The notes under the pieces: generated by a model | Seen by the model: the letters and a program-made list of their open reading frames with translations, nothing else | Database searches by the model: none | Told to the model about the DNA's origin: nothing | NCBI RefSeq assembly: GCF_002015035.1 | Contig: NZ_MUXY01000001.1 | Location: 435,102 to 499,101, forward strand | Length of the DNA stretch: 64,000 nucleotides | From: Haemophilus parahaemolyticus | GTDB lineage: Bacteria; Pseudomonadota; Gammaproteobacteria; Enterobacterales; Pasteurellaceae | Direction of reading: 5' to 3' | Translations under genes and position numbers: made by a program | In this document: positions 43,169 through 53,488 of the stretch, in pieces | Layout of the letters: the number at the start of each line of letters is the position of its first letter | Numbering within the stretch: position 1 is the first letter of the stretch

Positions 43169-43228
43169 CCTAGGTAACTAAGTTACCCTAGGTTAGGTAT
43201 AATTCAGCCCCTTTGGGGCTGTTTTTAT
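43169..43228 (+). terminator. Palindrome and terminator after pta
   Basis: CCTAGGTAAC (43169-43178) / GTTACCCTAGG (43182-43192) is an imperfect palindrome. A clear intrinsic terminator follows: CAGCCCC (43205-43211), TTT, GGGGCTG (43215-43221), TTTTT. Confidence 0.85.
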
Positions 43229-43336
43229 ATGCAAAAAAATTCTAAAAAAACACCGCTTGCAACCTAAAATATCCTTATCCAAATAAGAATTATTCTGTTA
43301 TGATGTTGTTAATTCTTATCACAAGAGGATAACAAA

Positions 43337-45031
43337 ATGTCTGTTCAACAACTCATTTCACAACTTACCGACATCGTCGGTGCTCATCATATTATTACTG
43401 ACCCAACGAAAACAGAAGCTTATCGAAGTGGTTACCGATTTGGTACGGGGAATGCCATTGCTGTGGTTCGCCCTGCTACGCTACTTGAATTTTGGAATAT
43501 CGTAAAAGCTTGCGTTGAACATGACGTTATTGTTATCAACCAAGCGGCAAATACAGGCTTGACAGGCGGCTCTACACCGGACGGCAATAATTACGACCGA
43601 GATATTGTCATCATCAATGCAATGCGAATTGATGGCATTCAACTCATCAACAATGCTTCCCAAGTCGTCTGCTTGCCAGGCTCTACCCTCAACGAATTAG
43701 AAAATCAACTTAAACCATTTGGTCGTGAACCACACTCCGTTATCGGATCATCTTGCATCGGTGCTTCTGTTATCGGCGGGATTTGTAACAACTCAGGGGG
43801 AGCTCTAGTCCAACGCGGACCTGCTTATACAGAAATGGCACTTTTCGCTCAGCTCAATGAAAAAGGCGAGTTAGAACTAAAAAACCATTTAGGCATTGAT
43901 TTAGGCGAAACACCAGAAGAAATCTTAACTAACCTACAAGAAAAACGTTATCAGGTTAAAGATATCCAACAAGATTGTGGACGTGGACACGACAATCACT
44001 ACTGCAACCACGTTCGCCAAGTCGATGAGGACTCCCCTGCTCGCTTCAATGCAGACCCAGCTCGCCACTACGAAGCTTCAGGCAGTGCGGGTAAACTTGC
44101 CATTTTTGCTGTACGTTTAGATACCTTCCAACTTGAAAAAGAGACCGCTGTTTTCTATATCGGCACCAATCAAACATCCGTATTAAACGATATTCGTCGC
44201 CATATGTTAGCGAATTTTGAAGTTTTGCCAATTTCAGGCGAATATATCCATCGTGAGGCATTCGACATCGCTGCAAAATATGGCAAAGATACCTTCTGGG
44301 TCATTAAAAAATTCGGGACACATTGGCTACCGAAACTCTTTGCCTTAAAAGCAAACGTGGATCGTATTGGCAAAAAATTTGCGTTCTTACCACAACATTT
44401 AAGCGATAAATTTATGCAAACTGTCTCTAAATTTATTCCAGAACACTTGCCGAAAAGTTTGTGGGATTATCGCGATAAATATGAACATCATCTTATTGTA
44501 AAAATGGGTGGTAAAGGCGTACAAGAGGCTCGTGAATACTTAAAATCTTACTTTGCGGATAATACAAAAGGTGGTTATTTTGAGTGTAACGCAGTCGAAA
44601 CTCAAGCGGCGATGCTCCACCGTTTTGCGGTAGCTAGTGCGGCAATTCGCTACCGTGCGATTCACGAAAAAGAAGTAGAAGATATTGTTGCCTTAGATGT
44701 AGCTTTACGCCGTAATGACCAAGATTGGTTCGAAGTGTTACCGCCAGAAATTGATAACAAAATCAGCCATAAACTTTACTACGGACACTTTATGTGCCAC
44801 GTTTTCCACCAAGATTACATAGTAAAAAAAGGTTACGATTGTGAAGAGTTAGAACACAAAATGTTGAAATTGCTCGACAAGCGTGGTGCACAATACCCTG
44901 CCGAACATAACGTAGGGCATTTATACGAAGCTAAACCAACGCTTAAAAAATTCTATAAAGCCTTAGATCCAACTAACAGTTTCAACCCTGGTATTGGTAA
45001 AACCACGAAGAAAAAATATTGGGCGGAATAA
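43337..45031 (+). CDS. dld: Quinone-dependent D-lactate dehydrogenase
   Basis: Membrane-associated FAD flavoprotein oxidising D-lactate to pyruvate and feeding electrons to the quinone pool. It is 564 residues, the length of E. coli Dld. The N-terminal PCMH-type FAD domain (about 35-270) contains NQAANTGLTGGSTPDG and GSSCIGASVIGGICNNSGG. The C-terminal domain is of the peripheral-membrane D-lactate dehydrogenase type, ending in PTNSFNPGIGKT. It is monocistronic, with a clear ribosome-binding site (AGAGGA). Confidence 0.96.
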   Translation: MSVQQLISQLTDIVGAHHIITDPTKTEAYRSGYRFGTGNAIAVVRPATLLEFWNIVKACVEHDVIVINQAANTGLTGGSTPDGNNYDRDIVIINAMRIDGIQLINNASQVVCLPGSTLNELENQLKPFGREPHSVIGSSCIGASVIGGICNNSGGALVQRGPAYTEMALFAQLNEKGELELKNHLGIDLGETPEEILTNLQEKRYQVKDIQQDCGRGHDNHYCNHVRQVDEDSPARFNADPARHYEASGSAGKLAIFAVRLDTFQLEKETAVFYIGTNQTSVLNDIRRHMLANFEVLPISGEYIHREAFDIAAKYGKDTFWVIKKFGTHWLPKLFALKANVDRIGKKFAFLPQHLSDKFMQTVSKFIPEHLPKSLWDYRDKYEHHLIVKMGGKGVQEAREYLKSYFADNTKGGYFECNAVETQAAMLHRFAVASAAIRYRAIHEKEVEDIVALDVALRRNDQDWFEVLPPEIDNKISHKLYYGHFMCHVFHQDYIVKKGYDCEELEHKMLKLLDKRGAQYPAEHNVGHLYEAKPTLKKFYKALDPTNSFNPGIGKTTKKKYWAE

Positions 45032-45048
45032 TCTTCTCAATTACAAAT

Positions 45049-45074
45049 AAGCGGTCGAATTTGACCGCTTTTTT
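45049..45074. terminator. Terminator from inverted uptake-signal pair after dld
   Basis: AAGCGGTC (45049-45056), GAATTT, GACCGCTT (45063-45070), then TTTT. It lies between convergent dld and mltB. Confidence 0.8.
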
Positions 45075-45090
45075 ACTCATCCTTATCTCA

Positions 45091-46191
45091 TTACTGCCCC
45101 ACACCCACCAAAATTCGATCCGCAAATTTTCCAATGCTGACACCGAAATTATTTGAACGATTCCAATCCATCAGAGTGCGAAAGTTGTTAGTCACTAAAA
45201 ATGCTCTACCCGCTTCTTTATCAGGGCGAATGAGCCAGAGATTAGTATTTTTCATCTTATCTAGCTTTTCAATCTCTTGGTCAGTCGGGTAAGCAAGATA
45301 AACACCCCAAGCCTGCCACTCTCCTAGATTTTTAGCTTTATTTTCCTCAAGCCCTGAGAAAGAGAGATCAATAGAATTATTGAATTTTACCTCTACGCCC
45401 CAAGGTAATTGATTATCCCAGCCAACGGTCGAAAGATAAGAAGCAATAGAAGCAAAAGCATCATATTCATTGTTCCAAATATCTTTTTTACCATCATTAT
45501 CGCCATCGGCTGCATAAGCTAAATAAGCGGTTGGCATAAATTGAGTTTGCCCCATCGCACCTGCCCAAGAGCCTTTCATTTCCGAGCGTTTAAGCATGCC
45601 GTTATCCAACATCTTCATCGCATTAACAAACTCTTGGGTGAATAATTTCTCGCGACGTCCATCAAATGCTAGTGTCGCTAATACTGAAAGCACATCGAAA
45701 TTGCCTTGATAATTTCCGAAACTGCTCTCCATTCCCCATAATGCTAAAATGTACTCTTTCTGTACACCAAATTTCTTGCTTGCTTTAGCCAGTGGCAAAT
45801 GGTAGTCATACCAACGCTCTACCGCCATATTTACTTTGGTTTGGGTAAGCACTTTGTTGAGATAATTCGTTACACCATTGGGGTTAGGTGGTGGAGGTGG
45901 CGTATTAGGATTGTGCTTGCGAGCAGCTTGTTCCTGATCTAACTGTACCACACGAGCATTGTAGTTGATCAATCCTTGCTGATTAAGAAGTTGCTCAGGA
46001 ACGCCTGCACCCGCCGCTTTTTGTTTGAGGAACTGCACATAGTCATTAAAATTATTCAACGTACGTGCTTTTGAATACGTTGCATCCATCACTAACGGTT
46101 CGTAATGCACATTATGTTTATTCGTTGAACAACTTACCAACGCCAGTGTAAGAAGCGTTAGCGGCATCACACAAACTTTCTTCAATCTCAT
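45091..46191 (-). CDS. mltB: Membrane-bound lytic murein transglycosylase B
   Basis: Outer-membrane lipoprotein cutting peptidoglycan glycan strands. It is 366 residues. A lipoprotein signal is present (MRLKKVCVMPLTLLTLALVSC, lipobox LVSC with Cys about 21). The catalytic Glu is in LWGMESSFGNYQGNF near residue 152. The GAMGQTQFMPTAY motif and an EF-hand-like DGDNDGKKD loop follow. A proline run lies at about 93-97. It begins 12 bases after truB and probably ends the rbfA-truB transcript. Confidence 0.93.
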   Translation of the reverse strand: MRLKKVCVMPLTLLTLALVSCSTNKHNVHYEPLVMDATYSKARTLNNFNDYVQFLKQKAAGAGVPEQLLNQQGLINYNARVVQLDQEQAARKHNPNTPPPPPNPNGVTNYLNKVLTQTKVNMAVERWYDYHLPLAKASKKFGVQKEYILALWGMESSFGNYQGNFDVLSVLATLAFDGRREKLFTQEFVNAMKMLDNGMLKRSEMKGSWAGAMGQTQFMPTAYLAYAADGDNDGKKDIWNNEYDAFASIASYLSTVGWDNQLPWGVEVKFNNSIDLSFSGLEENKAKNLGEWQAWGVYLAYPTDQEIEKLDKMKNTNLWLIRPDKEAGRAFLVTNNFRTLMDWNRSNNFGVSIGKFADRILVGVGQ

Positions 46192-46203
46192 TTTTTTCTC
46201 AAG

Positions 46204-47121
46204 TTAAATATTGATCATACGATTAGGGCGAATCACATTATCTGAGGTAATTTCCGCCACGCCCAAAAATTGTTGTGTATTTGAAAAAAGTCGCACAAGT
46301 CCATAAATTTGCTCACTATTTTCAAACTTCACTCTTTGACCAAATTTAACCGCTTTAGTTTGCGATTCCGTCAGATTTAATGCTGCCAAACTTGCCACTG
46401 CAGTATCCATTGGTAATAACAAGCGGTCTAATTCTTGTTGTGGAAAACTCTCCGCCAATAATTGTAATTCTTCAATTGGCATCATTTCTTTAACAGGATA
46501 ATCTGCCACCGCCAAACGGCGTAGTACGGATACATGTGCACCACAACCCAGCACTTCGCCCAAATCATCCACCAATGTGCGGATATAAGTCCCTTTTGAA
46601 CAATGCACTTCAAGCGACAAATAAGGGGCTTGATATTCAACAAATTTCAGCTCAAAAATAGTAATCGGACGAGCCTCACGCTCTACGGTAATGCCTTGGC
46701 GTGCATATTCATACAGCGGTTTACCATTATGTTTTAATGCCGAAAACATCGTCGGCACTTGCAAAATATCGCCACGGAATTGCGGCAATGCAGCCAAAAT
46801 ATCCGCTTCAAGCATATTCACTTCACGGGTTTCCACCACCTGCCCTTCGGCATCGGAAGTATCGGTGCGTTCGCCCAGTTTCGCCGTTACAAAATAACGT
46901 TTATCTGAATCTAGCAAGAACTGCGAAAACTTAGTCGCCTCGCCCAAACAGATCGGTAACATCCCCGTAGCAAGAGGATCTAATGCACCCGTATGTCCTG
47001 CTTTGTTGGCACGAAACAGACGCTTGACCTTCTGCATGATATCATTGCTCGAAACCCCCTGCGGTTTATCAAGCAAGAACACACCGTGTACATCACGCCC
47101 TTTTTTACGCGGTCTAGACAC
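46204..47121 (-). CDS. truB: tRNA pseudouridine-55 synthase
   Basis: Forms the universal pseudouridine in the T-loop of tRNAs. It is 305 residues. The catalytic aspartate is D48 in [20 protein letters not shown] and [15 protein letters not shown] are also conserved. It starts two bases after the rbfA stop. In most gammaproteobacteria it sits directly downstream of infB-rbfA; here infB is 9 kb away. Confidence 0.96.
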   Translation of the reverse strand: MSRPRKKGRDVHGVFLLDKPQGVSSNDIMQKVKRLFRANKAGHTGALDPLATGMLPICLGEATKFSQFLLDSDKRYFVTAKLGERTDTSDAEGQVVETREVNMLEADILAALPQFRGDILQVPTMFSALKHNGKPLYEYARQGITVEREARPITIFELKFVEYQAPYLSLEVHCSKGTYIRTLVDDLGEVLGCGAHVSVLRRLAVADYPVKEMMPIEELQLLAESFPQQELDRLLLPMDTAVASLAALNLTESQTKAVKFGQRVKFENSEQIYGLVRLFSNTQQFLGVAEITSDNVIRPNRMINI

Positions 47122-47123
47122 AG

Positions 47124-47504
47124 TTAGCCCTCTTTATGCTTGGCTTCGTCTTCACGAATGACGTTAGAAACGAGGTTAGACATACGCATCCCTTCCACCA
47201 ACGATTCATCGTAAATAAAGCGTAACTCTGGCACAATACGCAAACGCATCGCCTTACCCACTAAAGAACGGATATATGGGCTAGCTTTCTCCAAACCTTT
47301 CATACCTTGATTAATCGCTTCTTGATCGTTATCAAATAAGAAAGTGACAAAAATTTTGGCATATGCCAAATCACGCGACACTTCCACATCCGATACCGTT
47401 ACCATACCGATACGTGGATCTTTTACTTCTCGTTGTAAAATCACTGCCACCTCTTTTTTTAACTCTTGGGCAACACGGTCACTACGTTTAAATTCTCTGC
47501 TCAT
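47124..47504 (-). CDS. rbfA: 30S ribosome-binding factor A
   Basis: KH-fold factor for late 16S rRNA 5'-end maturation and cold adaptation. It is 126 residues. [21 protein letters not shown] and [20 protein letters not shown] are typical. It is separated from infB by the restriction-modification island, so it must be transcribed from a promoter in the 105-base gap upstream or by read-through of the helicase pseudogene. Confidence 0.96.
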   Translation of the reverse strand: MSREFKRSDRVAQELKKEVAVILQREVKDPRIGMVTVSDVEVSRDLAYAKIFVTFLFDNDQEAINQGMKGLEKASPYIRSLVGKAMRLRIVPELRFIYDESLVEGMRMSNLVSNVIREDEAKHKEG

Positions 47505-47609
47505 TATCTTTATCCTATAAAATCGTAAAAGTGCGACATTTTACTGGAATTTACGGAAATTAGCACGAAAAATCACAGCAACCACTACGTTAGACAATCC
47601 GCCATTGAA

Positions 47610-50059
47610 TCAAAAAGACTTTCTCTTCTTCCATCGTTTGCTGCGTTTTAGCACGTAATGCTTCAGCAGGCTCATTTCCTCATCTTGAATTTCATCTTGC
47701 ACATCATCAAGCTCATTGCGTGCTTTGCGAAGCTGTTTGCGTAATTTAGAAATGGATTCTTGCAAATTAATTTGGCGAGCTAAGTCATTTTCCGTCACTA
47801 ACTCACGTTCTTTTGCTCGCATTTCCTCTTTAATCTCTAAAATCAAATCTTCCGCTGCTTGCATTTGATCTTTTGCCCAAGCCTGAATACGCAACATTTC
47901 CGTTTTCAATAAAGCATCATTTTTCACCTGAATCTGTTGCTTCGCATGCCCAATTTGTTGATAGATTAAATCTGCAAAAGCAAGCGGTGGATTTTCTGTC
48001 AAACTTTGCACTTTTGCAGAAAGAGAAAACAGACGTTGGCTAAATTCGCTATCGGTAATCGCATTTCCATTTTGATCACAAATACTAAACACCAACGCAT
48101 CTTGTTTTTCCACAGGAGATGTGACGCAAATTTTATCTAATTTCAGCCAGCCAGATTGCCCTTGATAACGTTCTAACAAACTGATTTTTTCAGGATAATG
48201 AGCATAATCGAACACCAAAGCCGCATCAGGCGTTTGGGCATTGAGTGCCGTCTGAACACAATATTGCCCCAACGGTTGATGAAGGCGATATTCTTGCCCT
48301 GCAATCTGTTGAGAACGGTTTTTCTTCGGCAACAAATAACGCCCGAGCGAAACCCCACCCACAGGCGAATCATTCAGCAAGAAATACCAATCGGAATGGT
48401 TAAAAGTGGCTTTATCCGCCAACGCAAATTGTGTTACCCCCCAGAACCACTGCTCCATCGCACTTAACCGCTCCCGTGCCATCACTTTTTCAACAGCGAA
48501 CAGAACTGCAAGTTCACCCCTTCGCTCGCAGCTTCCGTAGCAATCATAATCTGTGCATTTTCGCTGAAATACGCAATCAAGGAGGAACGTTTATCTACAT
48601 CAACAGACCCTGTTACTTTTTCCGTCCCCGCATTGCGGACTAACCAATCATGGTAAATTTGGGTAGATTGTGCATCGTTATTCGTCCCACTAAACATGAC
48701 CACCTGATCGGCATAGCCATTTTTTAGCAAAAAATCATACAAATAATGCTGCGTGCGAACTGATTCCGTAAAAATAATCGCCTTTTGTGCTGCCCCCAGT
48801 TTCGCCATTTCGCCAAAGCCTGTTTGCAAGGCTTTTAATAACGCATTGAGTTTACTGTCGCCGACTAAACTTTCTGCTAAGCGAATAAAGCCTTCAATTT
48901 CGCGAATCTCTTTATCTAACGCATTGAGATTTAACGTGTCGCCCGTTTCTGGCGTTTCTTCGTCAGCATCTAAATCCTCATCGTTTACGCTTTCATCAGC
49001 TAATAATTCATCAACGACAGCAAGTTCAGAAGAAAGCTCGCCTGTATTTTTCAACGATAACAAGCGGTCTAAAATCGCACGCAAAGTGCCGAGCACCGCC
49101 TGTGGACTGGAAGCCAACAATTTACGCAAAATCAATGCTGTCAAATGTTTGTGCTGTTTCGGCAAAGCGTAAATCGTCTCTTTATGTAGAAAATCGGAAA
49201 TCGCCTCATAAAGTTGTTGTTCCGTATCACTCGGCATAAATTCCTGAGTGATGGTTTTCCGCTCCGTATAACGCACATATTCCAACACATTTTTCCGCAA
49301 CGTCCGCTTAATAAACTTCGCCATGCGGCTTTTCAGCTCGCTTAAATTCCCTTTTCGCACAAACTCTTTTTGGAAGAATTTTTTATCGCCGAATAAATGC
49401 TCATCTAATAATGTTGATAAGCCATAAAGCTCCATCAATGAATTTTGCAATGGTGTTGCCGTCAGCAACAATTTCCGCTTGCCGCCAAAGGCTTGACGCA
49501 TTGCCTTACCCATTTTGTTATCGGTTTTGTAGGCGTTACGCATTTTGTGTGCTTCATCAATCACCACCAAATCCCAATCAAATTGCTTAAAGGTCGCCAT
49601 CTCTTTGGTAGCATATTGGTGCGAAACGATCATCACCTGTTGTTCTAGATGGTTTTTGCAAAAATGAAGCAATTTTGAACCGCTCTTTTGCCGCATTTCT
49701 GCCATCACCACCGCTTTATCAACGACCAATGTCGGCAAATTAAATTTCTCGGCTAGTTCATTTGCCCACTGTTTCCGTAAAATCGCAGGGCACACAATCA
49801 GCAGTTTGCGTTTCCGCTCTGCCCACATTTGGCAAATTACTAAGCCCGCTTCAATGGTTTTTCCTAAGCCAACTTCATCAGCAAGTAAAACACCTTCTTG
49901 TAGCGGATTTTTAAGTGCAAACAATGCCGCATCAATTTGATGGGGATTTAAATCTACCTTTGCATCAAATAGTGATTGCGATAAACGGTTCTCATCTGTT
50001 CGGCGGCACGTGATTTCATTAGCAAAATAACGGGCGTGATAAGGTGTGATATTCATCAT
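47610..50059 (-). pseudogene. SNF2-type helicase of the R-M island, broken by an internal deletion
   Basis: The 5' part (48482-50059, 525 residues) has the SNF2 helicase core: DEVGLGKT (61-68), DEAH (168-171), LLTATPLQN near 197. It continues into the second RecA lobe as far as ATEAASEGVNLQFCSLL, then two frame-shifted lysines and a stop. The expected next segment (the motif VI region with an Arg finger, and several hundred residues) is missing. The 3' part (47610-48485, 291 residues) opens at an overlapping GTGA and carries the C-terminal coiled coil of such proteins. An out-of-frame deletion explains both pieces. It could also be a split helicase, but without motif VI the ATPase should be dead. 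Confidence 0.75.
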
Positions 50060-53000
50060 TGCATTTTCTCAAACATTTGCTGTAAATAATTGTTTTCCAT
50101 AAATAAAATGTGTCGTTCGGCAAGCTCTTCTGCGGTTAATTCCATATTGACCCAATCTTTCAATTTGGTAATCGACAAAATAAAACTATTTAGCACCAAA
50201 TTCGGATCCGCTATTTTGGTTTCTAATTCTTTCACTTCTTTATAGAGACCTAATTTTGGATCGTGTAAGTCCATCCTGATAATGCTTTTCGGATCAACAA
50301 AGTTCAGCCATTGCTTACCGTTTGCGTGATCCACCACCCACAGTAAAAAGTCAGGATAAAAATTGCCTGCTAAGGCAAAACCTAAGCCCTTGTCTTTACG
50401 AGCGGCATTGCGCATTAAATAAAGCGATTTACCGCCAAGCCATGTCGCCAATTCACCTGATTTTTCGGCAATCATTAAATCATGGATAAATTTCACTTCA
50501 CTTTCTGCGTCAAATAGTAACGGGGAAATCTTTATCGGCAAACCTGTTGATTTATCAAAGGAAATAAGAGGATAAAACAAATGGCTATTAAAACAAATCG
50601 CCTTAAATTCGGCCAGTGGGGATTGCCAATTCATCGCCTGCTCAATTTTCTTATCTCGAATTAAATCAGCCAATTCTTCGATTTTTTTAACCGCTTGTTC
50701 ACGCTCATAAGGAACATTTTCTTCCTCACAAAACAACATTTTGTATTCGTCAAAGAATGAACCGTTTTCTTCGGTCACAATCGTTGTTTCCATAAATTGC
50801 TGTTCATAGGCGGCTTTCAAACGGCGGTAAAATTGGTCGGTATATTCTTTCAACAGCTGGAGCAAAATATCCTGTTGCGTTTGAACATCGGCAAAACAAC
50901 GAATCTCCATCGCTGAATCTGGCACATAGAGCAAATACCAATCCTCTCGACTTTCGACAAATTTACGCAATCCATCACGGCTAACACGCAAATTTGACCA
51001 AGTGCGTTCCATCTTGTATTGCTGTAATGCTAAATAAAGTTTGTCCCAATCGAATAAGGCAAAAATTTCTCGCTTGAATTTATTGCTTTGGCGCGCATCA
51101 TGATCGCTTTGACGAATCGCTTTAGAACTTAACGCCTCTAATCTTGGATACAGATCCAACACCGCTAAAATCGGCTTGATTTTACCCTGGGCAAATTTAG
51201 GCAGTTCATAAAGCTGCACCATTTCTTGGCGTTTAAAGCCCATTTTTTGGTTGTCTTTATAGCCATCTTTTAATCGTAAGGTTTTCAATGCGACATTAGC
51301 TGGCAGTTTTTTCTGCACAGGAAAATCCAATTGCAGCACTTCATCAGGTGATTGAATGCCTTCATCTTGTAAGTATTCGCGGAATTTCGCCATATAATCG
51401 GCTTTAATACCGAAAATATTGAGCGTTTCTAATTTATCTAACCCCAAACCTTTCGGCATTTCGTTTATCGGCGTTCTTCGTAGTGAAAAATTACGTCCTT
51501 TCAAACGTACGCCACGTCCAAAAAGTTGAATAATTTGCGAGCCTTCCCCTCTGCCCATATTCAACAAGCCCATCGTTGAAACTCGCCAGCTAGACCAACC
51601 TTCGGTAAATTTTCGAGAACCAATCAGTAAATTGAGTGTTGAACTGTCTTGATTGATTTTACCAAACAAGCCGTCTGAAAATTCGTCTTGTTCAACCGAT
51701 ACATTCTCTAATTCCACTGCACTTTTAAGCAATTCACTGCTATCACCTACGTTAATCAACGCAAAATAATCGTTATTGCCCACTTTTAGTGCCACTTCGC
51801 CCGAGGCTTTTTTAATATTATGCAAATAGAGATGTGAGGCACTTTCTGTGTTAAATAAGGTTTTCAGAATATCGCTATAAAGGGCATTTAAATCACCTTT
51901 AAAATTTGCTAGCGGCAAAAAACGATGGCGGAAGATCGCATTGCCTTTGCTATCCAGTAACAGTGGTTCATCACACAGCAAATCGTTTAACCACGCTAAA
52001 ATTTGCGAACGATTTTTGCCATTTAAAAAATAGGCTAACTGTTCTACGACTGCCCAAATATCACTATTTTCAGCATTTACCGTATTACCCACAAATACCC
52101 ACAGCGGTTTATGCAGATTGTAAGCGACTAATTTTTCCTGATTTTTTGCAAATAAATAAAGTTGCTGATAAAACGAAAGCAAACTTGCCAAAAAATATTT
52201 ACGATCATTATCGGCAACACCGTAATCATCCGCTTTCATATTTAAAATGGAAAACTCTTTTCCATAGCCATCGGCATAGAAAAACTTGTAAGAATAGTCA
52301 AACAGCACGCATTTAGCATAAGTTTCAAATACCGCTTTTTGTTTGGCCTCTTGTTTATCCACAAAGCTAGTCGGAATTTTTTGTACGTCTGTTTTCTTGC
52401 TTATACCATTTGCTTTACCGATCTTTTTCTGAACATCAAACAAACAGTCTTTCACCGTTTTGCCGTCTTTCACTGCTTGCCCAAACGTCGCAGAATATTC
52501 AAAGGCAAAACCATCACCAATCAATTTTTGACGGCGAGCAATCCATTGATCGCCCGAAGAGCCACGATGTCCTTCATCCACCAGCACTAATTTATTTAAA
52601 TCCAAAAAGCGATCGACCGCTACTGTCAGTTCGCCATCTTTATCTGCCAGTTTGTTAATATCCATAATCTGAATATCATTAAACAAGCCTGTCCCTTGAA
52701 AAGGCTTATTTTTATCAAAAAGACTTGCTGGCAAGCTTGAAGCGGTAAATTCCGCTAAATGTTGCTCTGAAAGTCCTTCATTAGGCGTAATCACAAACAC
52801 CGTTAAGTCTTTGTTTTTTTGATAATGCTGATATTGCAGAATATTGACGTGCATTAGCAACGTTTTACCACTGCCTGTCGCATTCCAAAACGCTAATTTA
52901 TTTAAGTCACTTAATTCATATAAATCAAAATCAGGAAAAGCGTTATCGTTCTCTTTGAGCGAAACCAGCTGTTCATTTAATTGATTTAACAGTTCATTTG

Positions 53001-53349
53001 GACGATTAAAATAAAAATCCAAATAAATTTCAGTAAATAACAAAGAAAGATATTGGAAGTATTTTAGTTTTAAAATATATCCTTCAGCGTTATTACGATG
53101 CTCAGTAATTTGTTGCCAATGTCTGACAATATTTAAATCATAACGGCGTAAATCGTTTTCCGAAATCAAATCGCTTTGAAATAACTGCCCACCAGTGAGT
53201 TCGTGGAAAAATTTTGTTTGCCCGTCGTTATCAATGCCTTCAAAGCGATCGTCACCCAAGCGTTGCTTGAATTTTTCTAAATTGTCTTGGTTAAACAGCG
53301 ACAACAAATAGCGATTTAGAATTAAGTTATCGTGGAAAGTGCGTTTCAT
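50056..53349 (-). CDS. Type III-like restriction subunit (DEAD helicase plus PD-(D/E)xK nuclease)
   Basis: 1097 residues, apparently intact. The helicase motor has Walker A ATGSGKT (157-163), DEGH (258-261), SAT in EYSATFGQ near 282, and motif VI QLFGRGVRLKGR near 617. A C-terminal nuclease motif is visible as YPDFLLWV followed by WLNFVDPKS (PD...DxK) near 1015-1035. It should translocate along and cut unmodified or wrongly modified DNA together with the adjacent methyltransferase. Its stop overlaps the helicase-gene start by four bases, so the three genes form one unit. No Res-type frameshift is seen. Confidence 0.82.
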   Translation of the reverse strand: MKRTFHDNLILNRYLLSLFNQDNLEKFKQRLGDDRFEGIDNDGQTKFFHELTGGQLFQSDLISENDLRRYDLNIVRHWQQITEHRNNAEGYILKLKYFQYLSLLFTEIYLDFYFNRPNELLNQLNEQLVSLKENDNAFPDFDLYELSDLNKLAFWNATGSGKTLLMHVNILQYQHYQKNKDLTVFVITPNEGLSEQHLAEFTASSLPASLFDKNKPFQGTGLFNDIQIMDINKLADKDGELTVAVDRFLDLNKLVLVDEGHRGSSGDQWIARRQKLIGDGFAFEYSATFGQAVKDGKTVKDCLFDVQKKIGKANGISKKTDVQKIPTSFVDKQEAKQKAVFETYAKCVLFDYSYKFFYADGYGKEFSILNMKADDYGVADNDRKYFLASLLSFYQQLYLFAKNQEKLVAYNLHKPLWVFVGNTVNAENSDIWAVVEQLAYFLNGKNRSQILAWLNDLLCDEPLLLDSKGNAIFRHRFLPLANFKGDLNALYSDILKTLFNTESASHLYLHNIKKASGEVALKVGNNDYFALINVGDSSELLKSAVELENVSVEQDEFSDGLFGKINQDSSTLNLLIGSRKFTEGWSSWRVSTMGLLNMGRGEGSQIIQLFGRGVRLKGRNFSLRRTPINEMPKGLGLDKLETLNIFGIKADYMAKFREYLQDEGIQSPDEVLQLDFPVQKKLPANVALKTLRLKDGYKDNQKMGFKRQEMVQLYELPKFAQGKIKPILAVLDLYPRLEALSSKAIRQSDHDARQSNKFKREIFALFDWDKLYLALQQYKMERTWSNLRVSRDGLRKFVESREDWYLLYVPDSAMEIRCFADVQTQQDILLQLLKEYTDQFYRRLKAAYEQQFMETTIVTEENGSFFDEYKMLFCEEENVPYEREQAVKKIEELADLIRDKKIEQAMNWQSPLAEFKAICFNSHLFYPLISFDKSTGLPIKISPLLFDAESEVKFIHDLMIAEKSGELATWLGGKSLYLMRNAARKDKGLGFALAGNFYPDFLLWVVDHANGKQWLNFVDPKSIIRMDLHDPKLGLYKEVKELETKIADPNLVLNSFILSITKLKDWVNMELTAEELAERHILFMENNYLQQMFEKMQ

Positions 53350-53373
53350 TTTTTATCCTTTTGACATTGTTTT

Positions 53374-53487
53374 AAATCTCCCCCAGCCCTCTTTACAAAA
53401 GAGGGAGGCGATCTTGATGAAGAATAACGATCGCCAATTTTCTACCAGCTTATTCCCCTCTTTAGTAAAGAGGGGGAGGGGAGATTT
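53374..53487. repeat. Palindromic intergenic repeat, family A, second copy
   Basis: AAATCTCCCCCAGCCCTCTTT at the left and AAAGAGGGGGAGGGGAGATTT at the right are inverted, with an inner inverted pair GGCGATC / GATCGCC. It fills almost exactly the space between the methyltransferase stop and the res start. It resembles 24672-24765. Confidence 0.75.
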
Positions 53488-53488
53488 G

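Noticed and set aside
51906..52658. Overlapping ORFs opposite res
   Set aside because: Antisense to conserved helicase motifs; composition is that of a shadow frame.
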